Of a stretch of DNA of 57,658 nt, positions 40,031 through 48,412 are shown piece after piece; the first letter of the stretch is position 1, and each line of letters begins with the position of its first letter. The stretch spans positions 1 through 57,658 of the forward strand of contig CALXOH010000049.1 in NCBI GenBank assembly GCA_944389975.1. Direction: 5' to 3'. Below the pieces are notes generated by a model that worked only from the letters and a program-made list of their open reading frames with translations, searched no databases and was not told the origin of the DNA. The position numbers and the translations under genes are program-made. The stretch is from an uncultured Spirochaetaceae bacterium. GTDB lineage: Bacteria > Spirochaetota > Spirochaetia > Sphaerochaetales > Sphaerochaetaceae.

Positions 40031-40764
40031 TGGAGGAGAACGACAAGAAACTTGTTGTCGTCACAGGCGGCTCCAGGGGGATCGGGAAGGAAACGGTACT
40101 TTCCTTGGTCGATGAGGGCTACCGCGTCGCATTCTTATACAGCGGATCGGAAGAGAGCGCCGGGAAAACACTTTCAATGGCAAGGGAGAAATCACCATCA
40201 TCGAAGTGTTACAAGTGCGATGTATCGGATAGTGCGAATGTGAAAGCTACGGTGGAGGAGATATACAAAGAGTATTCGACGAGCGTATACGCGCTTGTAA
40301 ACAACGCAGGCATCACCAGGGACGGGCTTCTGATGAGGATGAGCGACGAAGACTGGAGAAGGGTCATAGACGTGAACCTCACGGGTACATTCAACATGAC
40401 AAGGGAGATCTCAAGGATCCTCTTGAGGAACAAAGGCGGGAGGATAATCAACATAAGCTCAGTATCGGGAATCATTGGAAACGCCGGGCAGGCGAACTAC
40501 GCATCCTCGAAGGCCGGGATCATAGGGCTGACGAAGACTGCAGCGCGTGAATTCGCGACAAAAGGGATCACGGTGAACGCAATTGCGCCGGGCTTCATTG
40601 AAACCGAGATGACTGAGAACCTCGACAAAGGGGAAGTTGAGAAGCTTATTCCGCTTAAAAGGATGGGAAAGGCTTCGGATATTGCAAAAGCAGTCCTATT
40701 CTTACTTTCAGCCGACTACATCACAGGTAGTGTTCTGAAAGTCGACGGAGGGATTGCGCTTTAA
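40030..40764 (+). CDS. 3-oxoacyl-ACP reductase FabG
   Basis: A 244-aa NADPH-dependent short-chain dehydrogenase. The cofactor motif is TGGSRGIGK, the NNAG motif is in VNNAGITRDGLL, and the catalytic tetrad is complete (Ser in ISSVSG, YASSK, Asn in the preceding helix). The IAPGFIETEMT and TGSVLKVDGG ends are typical. The start overlaps the fabD stop by one base. An 81-nt gap separates it from fabF. Confidence 0.96.
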   Translation: MEENDKKLVVVTGGSRGIGKETVLSLVDEGYRVAFLYSGSEESAGKTLSMAREKSPSSKCYKCDVSDSANVKATVEEIYKEYSTSVYALVNNAGITRDGLLMRMSDEDWRRVIDVNLTGTFNMTREISRILLRNKGGRIINISSVSGIIGNAGQANYASSKAGIIGLTKTAAREFATKGITVNAIAPGFIETEMTENLDKGEVEKLIPLKRMGKASDIAKAVLFLLSADYITGSVLKVDGGIAL

Positions 40765-40845
40765 TCAAACGACATTATCAGGAAGCGTTTTGCAACGGAA
40801 AATGCACCGGGGCAATGCTTTCATATCCATATGAGGAGAAAAACA

Positions 40846-42078
40846 ATGGGAAACAGACGGGTTGTAATCACGGGGCTTGGAGCTGTAAGCCCCGTCGGAA
40901 ACAGCATGCGTACATCATTTGACAGTCTCAAGGAAGGGAAGAACGGGATTGATTATATCACCCGGTTCGACACAAGCGGCATCAAGGCTAAACTTGCCGC
41001 TGAAGTAAAAGCCTTCGACCCGGGGAAGTACTTTGCGAAGATCGAGATGATGCGTACCGACCTCTTCGTGCAATACGCAGTTGCAGCTGCAGAGGAAGCT
41101 GTGAAGGAAAGCGGAATAATCGGAAGAGTCGATCCGGAGAAGATCGGAGTGTACATCGCAAGCGGCATCGGAGGGATAGGAACGCTTGAGAGCGAGGAGA
41201 GGAAGTTGATCGAGAAAGGCCCGGGAAGGGTATCACCATACTTCGTCCCGATGATGATAGCAAACATGGCAAGCGGTGCTGTCGCAATCAGATACGGGTG
41301 CCTCGGGCCGTCGATGTCACACCTCTCTGCATGCGCATCGGGTTCGAACGCGATCGGGGAAGCGCTACGCCTGATCAGGCACGGCTATGCCGATGCGTGC
41401 ATCGCGGGGGGATCCGAGGCATCGATTACGAAAGTGGGGGTTGCCGGATTTTCAAACATGCTCGCACTCTCACAGTCTGCAGAGAAGGATGCAGCATCCC
41501 TTCCGTTTGACAAGAGAAGAAGCGGTTTTGTCATCGGGGAAGGCTCTGCAGTGCTTGTGCTCGAGGAGTACGAGAGTGCAAAAGCACGGGGCGCGAAAAT
41601 CTATGCGGAGGTCGCGGGGTACGGCTCGACAACTGACGCACACCACATCACATCCCCACGCCCGGATGGAAAGGAAGCGGCACGGGCGATGGAGATCGCC
41701 CTCGAGGAGGCAGGATACAAAAGCGGGGAGAAGATCTACATCAACGCGCACGGCACAGGAACTGTGCTGAATGACAAGACAGAGACGCTTGCGATCAAGA
41801 AAGCGCTCGGGAAAGATGCGGAAAAAGCGTTCATAAGCTCCACAAAGTCGGCAACAGGACACATGCTCGGGGCTGCAGGGGCGTTCGAAGCTGCTGTGAG
41901 CGCGATGGTTTTGAGCGAGAACATACTCCCCCCTACCCTGAACCTCAGGGAAAAGGACGAGGAGTGCGACCTTGATTACATCCCGCTCTCAGCGAGGTAT
42001 GAGAAAGTCGACATCGTACTTTCAAATTCCCTTGGATTCGGCGGACACAACGCGGCGCTTGCATTCAGGAGGGTATGA
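40846..42078 (+). CDS. 3-oxoacyl-ACP synthase II FabF
   Basis: A 410-aa condensing enzyme that extends acyl-ACP with malonyl-ACP. The catalytic Cys is C163 in LSACASGSNA; the two histidines are in NAHGTGT and ATGHMLGAAG. The ATG at 40846 follows AGGAGAAAAACA; an in-frame ATG at 40831 is too close to that site. The 81-nt gap upstream may carry a promoter or a small stem, but nothing definite is seen. FabH, which starts chains, is missing. Confidence 0.95.
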   Translation: MGNRRVVITGLGAVSPVGNSMRTSFDSLKEGKNGIDYITRFDTSGIKAKLAAEVKAFDPGKYFAKIEMMRTDLFVQYAVAAAEEAVKESGIIGRVDPEKIGVYIASGIGGIGTLESEERKLIEKGPGRVSPYFVPMMIANMASGAVAIRYGCLGPSMSHLSACASGSNAIGEALRLIRHGYADACIAGGSEASITKVGVAGFSNMLALSQSAEKDAASLPFDKRRSGFVIGEGSAVLVLEEYESAKARGAKIYAEVAGYGSTTDAHHITSPRPDGKEAARAMEIALEEAGYKSGEKIYINAHGTGTVLNDKTETLAIKKALGKDAEKAFISSTKSATGHMLGAAGAFEAAVSAMVLSENILPPTLNLREKDEECDLDYIPLSARYEKVDIVLSNSLGFGGHNAALAFRRV

Positions 42079-42080
42079 AG

Positions 42081-42503
42081 ATGAAGGAAGAGAAGATCAC
42101 AAGATACGCACGACTTCTGCACCAGCTCGATCTAACTGCAATAGAGATCAGGGAGGACGGTGAGACCGTCAGACTCGAGCGTGACGGCGGGAAAGGGACG
42201 GAGATTCCAAAGATTGGAAATGAAGAGAAGAACGTAACGAGGGAAATCGAAAAGCAGGAAGAGGATATACTCTTCCGTTCCCCGATAGTCGGCGTCTTCT
42301 ACCAGTCAAGCAGGGAGGATATGGAACCATTCGTAACCGCCGGAAGCAAAGTCCGGAAGGGAGATACCCTCTGCCTTATCGAAGCGATGAAACTTCTGAA
42401 TGAGATCAGGGCGGATGAGGATTGCACGATCCTGGAAGTGCTCGCGAAAAACGGGGAGGTTGTCGAATACGGCACACCTCTATTCCGAACAGGGAGGGGA
42501 TGA
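42081..42503 (+). CDS. Biotin carboxyl carrier protein AccB
   Basis: A 140-aa BCCP of acetyl-CoA carboxylase. The N-terminal part is a charged linker, and the C-terminal biotinyl domain carries the target lysine in LIEAMKLLNEI (most family members read EAMKMMN). The terminal EYGTPLFRTGRG is the usual strand. AGGAGG precedes the ATG at 42081 by 8 nt; the ATG at 42075, which overlaps the fabF stop, has only 2 nt spacing, so 42081 is preferred. Confidence 0.92.
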   Translation: MKEEKITRYARLLHQLDLTAIEIREDGETVRLERDGGKGTEIPKIGNEEKNVTREIEKQEEDILFRSPIVGVFYQSSREDMEPFVTAGSKVRKGDTLCLIEAMKLLNEIRADEDCTILEVLAKNGEVVEYGTPLFRTGRG

Positions 42504-42943
42504 TGGATAGAAGCGGGATTGAAAAGATACTTCCACACCGCTATCCAATGCTGCTTTTGGATGAAGTGGAGAACGTGGATGGGGAAGCGAGGGGGAAGTA
42601 CAAGGTGAGAGGTGATGAGTTTTTCCTCGACGGACACTTTCCTTCGATGAAGATCGTTCCCGGAGTGATACTATGCGAAATACTTGCCCAGTCTGCATGC
42701 ACGCTCCTCGACAAGAAGGTTTCGGACGGCATGTTTCCAGTCTACACGGGGCTTGAGAAAGTCAGGTTCAAAAGCCCCGTCCTCCCGGGCGATACCTTCA
42801 GTACCAAATGCCGGATAGTCAAGGCGAAAGGCCCCTTCTACTTCCTCGAAGGGGTTGGGGAAGTTGATGGGAAGGAAGTGGTAAGCGCATCGTTTTCGTT
42901 TGCGCTTGTCCCGGGGAAAAGCGTATGTTCTCGAAGATCTTGA
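42500..42943 (+). CDS. 3-hydroxyacyl-ACP dehydratase FabZ
   Basis: A 147-aa hot-dog dehydratase. Its motif is intact: LPHRYPMLLLDEV, then DGHFPSMKIVPGVILCEILAQSAC, with the catalytic His and Glu. The following KVRFKSPVLPGDT is typical. It starts at an ATG overlapping the accB stop (two ATGs in tandem, 42500 or 42503) after GGGAGGGG. There is no FabA or FabM in the window, so unsaturated fatty acid formation is not explained here. Confidence 0.94.
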   Translation: MMDRSGIEKILPHRYPMLLLDEVENVDGEARGKYKVRGDEFFLDGHFPSMKIVPGVILCEILAQSACTLLDKKVSDGMFPVYTGLEKVRFKSPVLPGDTFSTKCRIVKAKGPFYFLEGVGEVDGKEVVSASFSFALVPGKSVCSRRS

Positions 42944-44229
42944 TAGCAAACCGCGGAGAGATTGCGGTCAGGATCATCCGCGCGTGCAAGGAGATGGGGA
43001 TAATCTCGGTTGCAATCTACTCCCAGGAGGACAGCAACTCGCTTCACGTTATGCTTGCAGACGAGAAAGTGTGCATAGGGAAGGCAAAGAGCGAGGAGAC
43101 CTACCTGGATCAGGAGAAGATCGTTGCAGCAGCACTTGCTGTGAAAGCGAACGCGATACACCCCGGCTATGGCTTTCTTTCCGAAAACCACGCATTTGCA
43201 AACCTTGTACGCTCAAACGGCATAGCATTCATCGGGCCTGAAGGGGACGAGATGGAGAGGCTGTCGGACAAGACTGGAATAAAAAAGCTTATGAAAGATG
43301 CAGGGCTTGACGTGATCGAGGGCACGGATAGGCTTGAAAGCGTCGAGGATGCGCTTGAAAAAGCTGAAGCAATCGGATACCCGGTGATGCTCAAGGCGCG
43401 TTCCGGCGGAGGCGGGAAGGGAATAAGGATGGTCAGCACTCCCAAAGAGCTTGAGGAACTTTTCCCTATAGCTTCCAAAGAGAGCGAGAACTCATTCTCT
43501 GACCCGTCGCTCTACCTCGAGAAGTGCATCACGCACGCACATCACATAGAAGTCCAGATCCTTGCAGACGAGTACGGGAACGTAGTCACGCTCGGCGAAA
43601 GGGAGTGTTCGATACAGCGCAACCACCAGAAACTGATCGAGGAATCCCCTTCCCCGGCAGTCGACGGGAAGATGCGGAAAGAGATGATGAGGAAAGTCAG
43701 GAACGCAGTCAAAGTTGTCGGATACACAGGGGCAGGCACACTTGAATTCCTCCTTGACGGGAACGGACGCTTCTATTTCATGGAGATGAACGTACGCTTG
43801 CAAGTCGAGCACGGAGTTACAGAGATGCTCACCGGGATAGACCTTGTAAAGTGGCAGATAAGGATCGCTGCAGGCATTCCCCTTTCTTTCTCGGAAGAGG
43901 ATGTCAGGCTCAAGGGATTTGCGCTCGAGTGCAGGATAAACGCACTCACATCGGGCGTGATCAACGACATACATATCCCGGGCGGCCCGTTCGTGCGCTT
44001 TGACACGTACCTCGAGAGGGGAACGAAAGTATCCCCCTACTACGATCCCCTGGTCGGGAAACTCATAGTCTATACGACAAGCAGGGAGGAAGCGATGAGG
44101 AAGATGCGCGCGTATCTATGCGAACTTGTGATCGACGGGGTGAGGACGAACATCGGGGAGGAGCTTCTGATCGTCTCAAACCCGCGATTCTCATCAGGCG
44201 ATTACGACACGGGATTTCTGGAGGATTGA
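42925..44229 (+). CDS. Acetyl-CoA carboxylase biotin carboxylase AccC
   Basis: A 434-aa ATP-grasp enzyme that carboxylates biotin on AccB. Visible are the start ILIANRGEIAVRIIRACKE, the ATP-lid SGGGGKGIRMV, HHIEVQILADEYGNVV, RECSIQRNHQKLIEE and the catalytic EMNVRLQVEHGVTE. The family norm is about 445 aa, so it is complete. Overlaps fabZ by 19 nt; accD begins after 1 nt. Confidence 0.96.
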   Translation: MFSKILIANRGEIAVRIIRACKEMGIISVAIYSQEDSNSLHVMLADEKVCIGKAKSEETYLDQEKIVAAALAVKANAIHPGYGFLSENHAFANLVRSNGIAFIGPEGDEMERLSDKTGIKKLMKDAGLDVIEGTDRLESVEDALEKAEAIGYPVMLKARSGGGGKGIRMVSTPKELEELFPIASKESENSFSDPSLYLEKCITHAHHIEVQILADEYGNVVTLGERECSIQRNHQKLIEESPSPAVDGKMRKEMMRKVRNAVKVVGYTGAGTLEFLLDGNGRFYFMEMNVRLQVEHGVTEMLTGIDLVKWQIRIAAGIPLSFSEEDVRLKGFALECRINALTSGVINDIHIPGGPFVRFDTYLERGTKVSPYYDPLVGKLIVYTTSREEAMRKMRAYLCELVIDGVRTNIGEELLIVSNPRFSSGDYDTGFLED

Positions 44230-44230
44230 A

Positions 44231-45073
44231 GTGGCTATAAACTTTCCATACAGGCCGAAGAACGAACTTGAGAGGCACGGGCGGGGCGGAGAGCCAAGGC
44301 ATGGGGAGAAGGAACTGACATGCCCCAACTGCCATAGGACGCTCTCTGAGAGCATCCTCGAGAACAACTACTACATATGCTCTTGCGGATACCACTACAG
44401 GATCGGGGCGCGGACCAGGATCGAAATGATCGTCGATCCGGGTTCTTTTGAAGAGATGTCAGAATCGATAAAACCGAACGATCCGATATCGTTCCCCGGG
44501 TACGGGGAAAAGCTTGAGAAAGCGAGAAGGGAGAGTGGAGAGGAGGAAGCGGTTGTCACCGGGAAAGCGACGATCGGAGGGATTGAAGTGATGCTCTTTG
44601 CAATGGATCCCTTTTTCATGATGGGCTCCCTCGGCTCTGCGACAGGTGAGAAGATCACGCTTGTATTTGAAAGAGCGATCGAAGAACACCTACCCGTCAT
44701 CGGCTGGTCCTCTTCAGGGGGAGCGAGGATGCAGGAGGGACTTCTTTCGCTGATGCAGATGGCAAAGACGAGCGGGGCTGTAAAAAGGCACTCGGAAGAA
44801 AGGCTTTTGTACATCTCGGTTCTAACCGATCCGACCACGGGAGGGGTGAGCGCAAGCTATGCGATGGAGGGGGATGTGATACTTGCAGAGCCCGGCGCAA
44901 CGATAGGTTTTGCGGGGAAAAGGGTTGTGGAAGCAATGACGAAGGAGAAGACCGACCGCTCGTTCCAGACATCCCGCTTTGTATTCGAGCACGGCTTTGT
45001 TGATTCGATAGTCGAAAGAAGCGACGAAAGGAGGATATTATACGAACTCCTTTCTTTTCATACCGGAAGGTGA
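44231..45073 (+). CDS. Acetyl-CoA carboxylase carboxyltransferase beta subunit AccD
   Basis: A 280-aa carboxyltransferase subunit with an N-terminal zinc finger and a crotonase fold: MGSLGSATGEKIT, GWSSSGGARMQEG, SVLTDPTTGGVSASYA and GFAGKRVVE. The second half of the zinc finger is atypical: the sequence is YICSCGYH (CxC) where the family has CxxC, one residue shorter, while the first pair CPNC is normal. Whether zinc is still bound is open. The start is GTG at 44231. The usual Gram-positive-like size fits the partner AccA. Confidence 0.93.
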   Translation: MAINFPYRPKNELERHGRGGEPRHGEKELTCPNCHRTLSESILENNYYICSCGYHYRIGARTRIEMIVDPGSFEEMSESIKPNDPISFPGYGEKLEKARRESGEEEAVVTGKATIGGIEVMLFAMDPFFMMGSLGSATGEKITLVFERAIEEHLPVIGWSSSGGARMQEGLLSLMQMAKTSGAVKRHSEERLLYISVLTDPTTGGVSASYAMEGDVILAEPGATIGFAGKRVVEAMTKEKTDRSFQTSRFVFEHGFVDSIVERSDERRILYELLSFHTGR

Positions 45074-45075
45074 AC

Positions 45076-45849
45076 ATGACATCTTATGAGAAAGTAAAAG
45101 CGGCAAGGAGCGAATCACGCCCCGGTGCGCTTGATTATATTTCAAACATCTTCTCGTCGTTCATTGAATTTCATGGCGACAGGAAATTCGGAGATGACGG
45201 GGCGATAGTCGGAGGGCTTGCCTACCTTGGCGACATCCCGGTCACACTCATCGGGATCGAACGGGGCAAGAACACGCTCGAACGCATTTCCCGATCGTTC
45301 GGGTCTCCCAACCCCGAAGGCTACAGGAAAGCAGTAAGGCTGATGAGGGAAGCGGAGAAGTTCTCAAGGCCTGTCATAACGATCGTAGACACGTCCGGTG
45401 CGTACTGCGGAGTCGGCGCTGAAGAGCGGGGACAAAGCGAAGCGATCGCCGAGTCTATTACAACTATGATAGGGCTTTCAGTTCCGACATTAGCGCTTTT
45501 GATAGGCGAAGGAGGCTCCGGAGGGGCCCTTGCGCTGATGGCGGCAAGCGAAGTATGGATGCTTGAGAATTCAGTCTACTCGGTGATTTCCCCCGAAGGG
45601 TGTGCAAGCATACTCTTCAAGGATGCAAAAGAAGCATCAAAGGCGGCTGAGAATCTGAAGTTGACGGCAGAAGATGCACTTGAATTTGGAGTTGCAGAAA
45701 AGATAATACCGGAAGACAACCTCGGAAGCCCGGAATTCTACAGCTCGCTGAAAAGCATGATGGAAGGAAAGATCAGAAGCATGATGGGAAGAGATGACCT
45801 TGCGTACGAAAGATATCTGAGGTTCAGGAAGTTCGGGGAATCAAGATGA
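45076..45849 (+). CDS. Acetyl-CoA carboxylase carboxyltransferase alpha subunit AccA
   Basis: A 259-aa carboxyltransferase alpha subunit, of the shorter type lacking the long N-terminal extension. Motifs GDRKFGDDGAIVGGLAYL, NPEGYRKAVRLMREAEKF, DTSGAYCGVGAEERGQ and GEGGSGGALAL match the family. Start at 45076 follows GGAAGG. The partner AccD overlaps the alternative GTG at 45070. The stop overlaps the synthetase gene by 4 nt. Confidence 0.95.
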   Translation: MTSYEKVKAARSESRPGALDYISNIFSSFIEFHGDRKFGDDGAIVGGLAYLGDIPVTLIGIERGKNTLERISRSFGSPNPEGYRKAVRLMREAEKFSRPVITIVDTSGAYCGVGAEERGQSEAIAESITTMIGLSVPTLALLIGEGGSGGALALMAASEVWMLENSVYSVISPEGCASILFKDAKEASKAAENLKLTAEDALEFGVAEKIIPEDNLGSPEFYSSLKSMMEGKIRSMMGRDDLAYERYLRFRKFGESR

Positions 45850-47468
45850 GCATATACAAGAAGTTTTTCAGCGAAGAACTCGACTCAAACGGACGCATCG
45901 TCTCGTTCTCATACCATTATCCGTCGTCTTTCAATTTCGCATACGACGTAGTCGATGAGATTGCAAGGACCGACGGAAAGAAGCGTGCGATAGTGTGGAC
46001 GAATGCTGCAGGAGAAGAGAAGATTATTGATTTCAGGACGCTGAAGGAGGAAAGCGACAAGCGTGCTTCCCTGTTTCTTTCATTAGGCGTAAAAAAAGGT
46101 GACAAGGTCATCGTCGCTCTAAAAAGGCATTACGAGTACTGGTTCGTGGCCCTTGCCCTACACAAGATCGGTGCCGTGCTCATTCCAGTTACGCACATGC
46201 TGACTGAGAAAGATTTCAGATACAGGATTTTGAAAGCTGATGTGCGCATGGTAGTGACTACAAAGGATGACGATGTCCCTGAAAGGATCAGAAGAGCAAT
46301 CGAAGGGATGGACGTCAACGTGATCCAAGTGGGAAGTGACGGCAACGACATCTTTCCAACGCTGAAGAAAATGCTCGAAGGGGTATCCCCTCTTGGGGAG
46401 AGGATCGAGACGGGTGTCAGCGATCCGATGCTGATGTATTTCACATCGGGAACGACCGGGGAACCCAAGGGCGTCGTCCACGATTTCTCATATCCACTTT
46501 CGCACATAGTCACCGCAAAGTACTGGCAGGGAGCGACAGACGGAGGACTTCACTTCACCCTTGCAGAGACGGGATGGGCTAAAGCGTCGTGGGGCAAGAT
46601 CTACGGGCAATGGCTCGTCGGATCTGCAGTGATGGTATACGACTTCGATTCATTCGACCCGGGAAAGCTTTCAGAGGTGATCAACAGATTCCACGTCACT
46701 TCATTCTGCGCACCCCCTACTGTCTACAGATACCTTGTGAAGAAAGGCATTCCGGAAATGCCGTCGCTAAAGCACGCATCGACTGCGGGTGAATACCTTC
46801 ATCAGGAGATATTCAGGCTTTTCAAGGAGAAAACCGGGCTTACCCTTGCAGAAGGGTATGGGCAGAGCGAGACGGCACTCCTTGCGGCAAATTTCATCTG
46901 GCAGGATGCTGTGGACGGCTCGATGGGAACCAGTTCCCCACTTTACAACCTACGCGTAGTCGACAAGGATGGAAACGAGGTTGAAAGAGGGAAAGTCGGG
47001 GAGATCGTTGTGCTTCCTGACGACGAGGGGAAGCGCCCTGTTGGAATCTTTTCAAGCTATCTCGGGCCAAAAGGGATGTATGAAGATGCATGGAGAGGTG
47101 GAATGTACCACACGGGGGATTCTGCGGCAATGGACGAGAACGGCGCGCTTTGGTTCAAGGGCAGGGCTGACGATGTGATAAAAAGCGGAGGCTTCAGGAT
47201 CGGGCCTGAGGAGATCGAGGATGTGTTGATAACCCACCCCGATGTACTCGAGTGCTCTGTGGTCGGAATTCCCGATCCACTCCGAGGGCAGGCAGTGAAG
47301 GCGTATGTAGTGCTTGCAAATGGAAACGAGGGGAACCATGCGCTTGAACGGGAGATCAGGGAGTATGCAAACTCGAAGCTTGCCGAGTACAAATGGATCA
47401 GGAAGCTTGAATTCAGAAAATCAATGCCGTCGACCATAAGCGGGAAGATCAAGAAAAAAGAACTCTGA
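45846..47468 (+). CDS. Acyl-CoA synthetase (ACSM-like, AMP-forming)
   Basis: A 540-aa adenylate-forming ligase of the ANL superfamily. P-loop YFTSGTTGEPKG, A5 EGYGQSE, A7 YHTGDSA, A8 GRADDVIKSGGFRIGP and the catalytic A10 lysine in PSTISGKIKKKEL are intact. The sequence resembles medium-chain/acetyl-CoA-like ACSM enzymes, so the substrate is a short or medium acid. Placed at the end of the FAS operon it may activate exogenous or recycled fatty acids; the GEYL and AETGW substrate region is distinctive but not diagnostic. A terminator follows. Confidence 0.9.
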   Translation: MSIYKKFFSEELDSNGRIVSFSYHYPSSFNFAYDVVDEIARTDGKKRAIVWTNAAGEEKIIDFRTLKEESDKRASLFLSLGVKKGDKVIVALKRHYEYWFVALALHKIGAVLIPVTHMLTEKDFRYRILKADVRMVVTTKDDDVPERIRRAIEGMDVNVIQVGSDGNDIFPTLKKMLEGVSPLGERIETGVSDPMLMYFTSGTTGEPKGVVHDFSYPLSHIVTAKYWQGATDGGLHFTLAETGWAKASWGKIYGQWLVGSAVMVYDFDSFDPGKLSEVINRFHVTSFCAPPTVYRYLVKKGIPEMPSLKHASTAGEYLHQEIFRLFKEKTGLTLAEGYGQSETALLAANFIWQDAVDGSMGTSSPLYNLRVVDKDGNEVERGKVGEIVVLPDDEGKRPVGIFSSYLGPKGMYEDAWRGGMYHTGDSAAMDENGALWFKGRADDVIKSGGFRIGPEEIEDVLITHPDVLECSVVGIPDPLRGQAVKAYVVLANGNEGNHALEREIREYANSKLAEYKWIRKLEFRKSMPSTISGKIKKKEL

Positions 47469-47474
47469 AAAGAT

Positions 47475-47505
47475 GAGGCAGAGCAAGACGTTCTGCCTCT
47501 TTTCA
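47475..47505 (+). terminator. Terminator after the FAS II operon
   Basis: Stem GAGGCAGA / TCTGCCTC (47475-47482 and 47492-47499) with a 9-nt loop, followed by TTTTC. It closes the 11-gene operon. Confidence 0.75.
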
Positions 47506-47514
47506 ATTTTCCAC

Positions 47515-47549
47515 TTGAACTTTATCCCGATAAACGTTAATTTTGTCAA
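47515..47549 (+). promoter_or_regulatory. Possible tRNA-Ala promoter
   Basis: TTGAAC (47515-47520), 17-nt spacer and TAATTT (47538-47543) give a -35/-10 pair ending just upstream of the tRNA. A perfect palindrome TTTATC-CC-GATAAA (47521-47534) lies within the spacer. Weak support. Confidence 0.35.
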
Positions 47550-47555
47550 AGACAT

Positions 47556-47628
47556 GGGGAAGTAGCTCATCTGGTAGAGCGACAGGTTCGCAATCTGTAG
47601 GTGGAGGGTTCGAGCCCCTTCTTCTCCA
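47556..47628 (+). tRNA. tRNA-Ala (anticodon CGC)
   Basis: A 73-nt cloverleaf: acceptor GGGGAAG pairs with CTTCTCC, D arm GCTC/GAGC, anticodon stem ACAGG/TCTGT with loop TTCGCAA (anticodon CGC, reads GCG), and T arm GAGGG/CCCTT. The third acceptor pair is G3-T70, the identity element of tRNA-Ala. The discriminator is A and CCA is not encoded. A terminator follows about 15 nt later. Confidence 0.95.
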
Positions 47629-47642
47629 AATTCATTTTGACT

Positions 47643-47675
47643 GAGGGCTGGAAAAGCCCTCTTTTCTATTCTTTC
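47643..47675 (+). terminator. Terminator after tRNA-Ala
   Basis: Stem GAGGGCT / AGCCCTC (47643-47649, 47655-47661), loop GGAAA, then TTTTCTATTCTTTC. It lies against the stop of the convergent glycosylase gene. Confidence 0.75.
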
Positions 47676-48409
47676 TTGTTCCTTATCCAAGAGAAAAGGT
47701 ATTGCTGGGATAGCGCTTCGTAAGGGGCGAAGTAACTTTTATCCTTCCCCGGGTAGTACTCGCTCATCACCTTCTTCATCCACACATCCATCGGAAATCC
47801 TTCCGTCCTGTGGTAGCCGAAGATAAGTATGCATGAAGCTACCTTGTCCCCTATTCCCTTTATCTCCTTCAACTTCTCCATCGCTTGATCAAACTCAAGT
47901 GCGTCGACCTCGTCAAGGAGCGCGCACTTTGCTATCGCATCGAGTATAAACGGTGCCCTGAAGCCAACCCCGAGTGCCCTAAGCTCCTCTTCTGTCGCAT
48001 CCTTCATCTCATCAGGCGTCGGGAACGAGTACATGTCCTCATCAACCTCTCTCCCATACCTACGCGAAAGTCTTTCATAAAGCCCCGTTATACGTTTGAT
48101 GTTGTTGTTCTGACTCAGTATGAATGAAATAGTTGCGGTGAAGTGATCCTGCCTGAGTATCCGGAGTGTGCCGACTGCATCGACAGCCTCCTTTAAAATC
48201 TCATCTTTCTCCCTTATCTCTCTTTTTGCTTTTTCGTAGTCGTATCCGAGGTCGAAGTAGTCGTAAAGGAACGGGTCGTCGTATGCATCTTCCAGTCTGG
48301 TTATCCTACGTACCTTCCCGCCGAGCACGCTGGAGAACGATCCGTCGTCGTTTTTCTTCCAGCTGAACGTCTGCCCCCCGAGTAAAATTTCATCAAGGTT
48401 CTCTTCCAT
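47666..48409 (-). CDS. 8-oxoguanine DNA glycosylase, OGG1-like
   Basis: A 247-aa helix-hairpin-helix DNA glycosylase. The N-terminal OGG_N-like strand is GGQTFSW, and the HhH-GPD block IKGIGDKVASCILIFGY precedes FPMDVWMKKVM, containing the catalytic lysine of the HhH motif and the aspartate. SFILSQNNNIKRI also matches the OGG1/AlkA family helix. It removes oxidised guanine opposite C and gives substrates to Nfo at 23.2 kb. An AlkA-type specificity cannot be fully excluded. Size is typical of bacterial Ogg. Confidence 0.85.
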   Translation of the reverse strand: MEENLDEILLGGQTFSWKKNDDGSFSSVLGGKVRRITRLEDAYDDPFLYDYFDLGYDYEKAKREIREKDEILKEAVDAVGTLRILRQDHFTATISFILSQNNNIKRITGLYERLSRRYGREVDEDMYSFPTPDEMKDATEEELRALGVGFRAPFILDAIAKCALLDEVDALEFDQAMEKLKEIKGIGDKVASCILIFGYHRTEGFPMDVWMKKVMSEYYPGKDKSYFAPYEALSQQYLFSWIRNKKE

Positions 48410-48412
48410 GGC

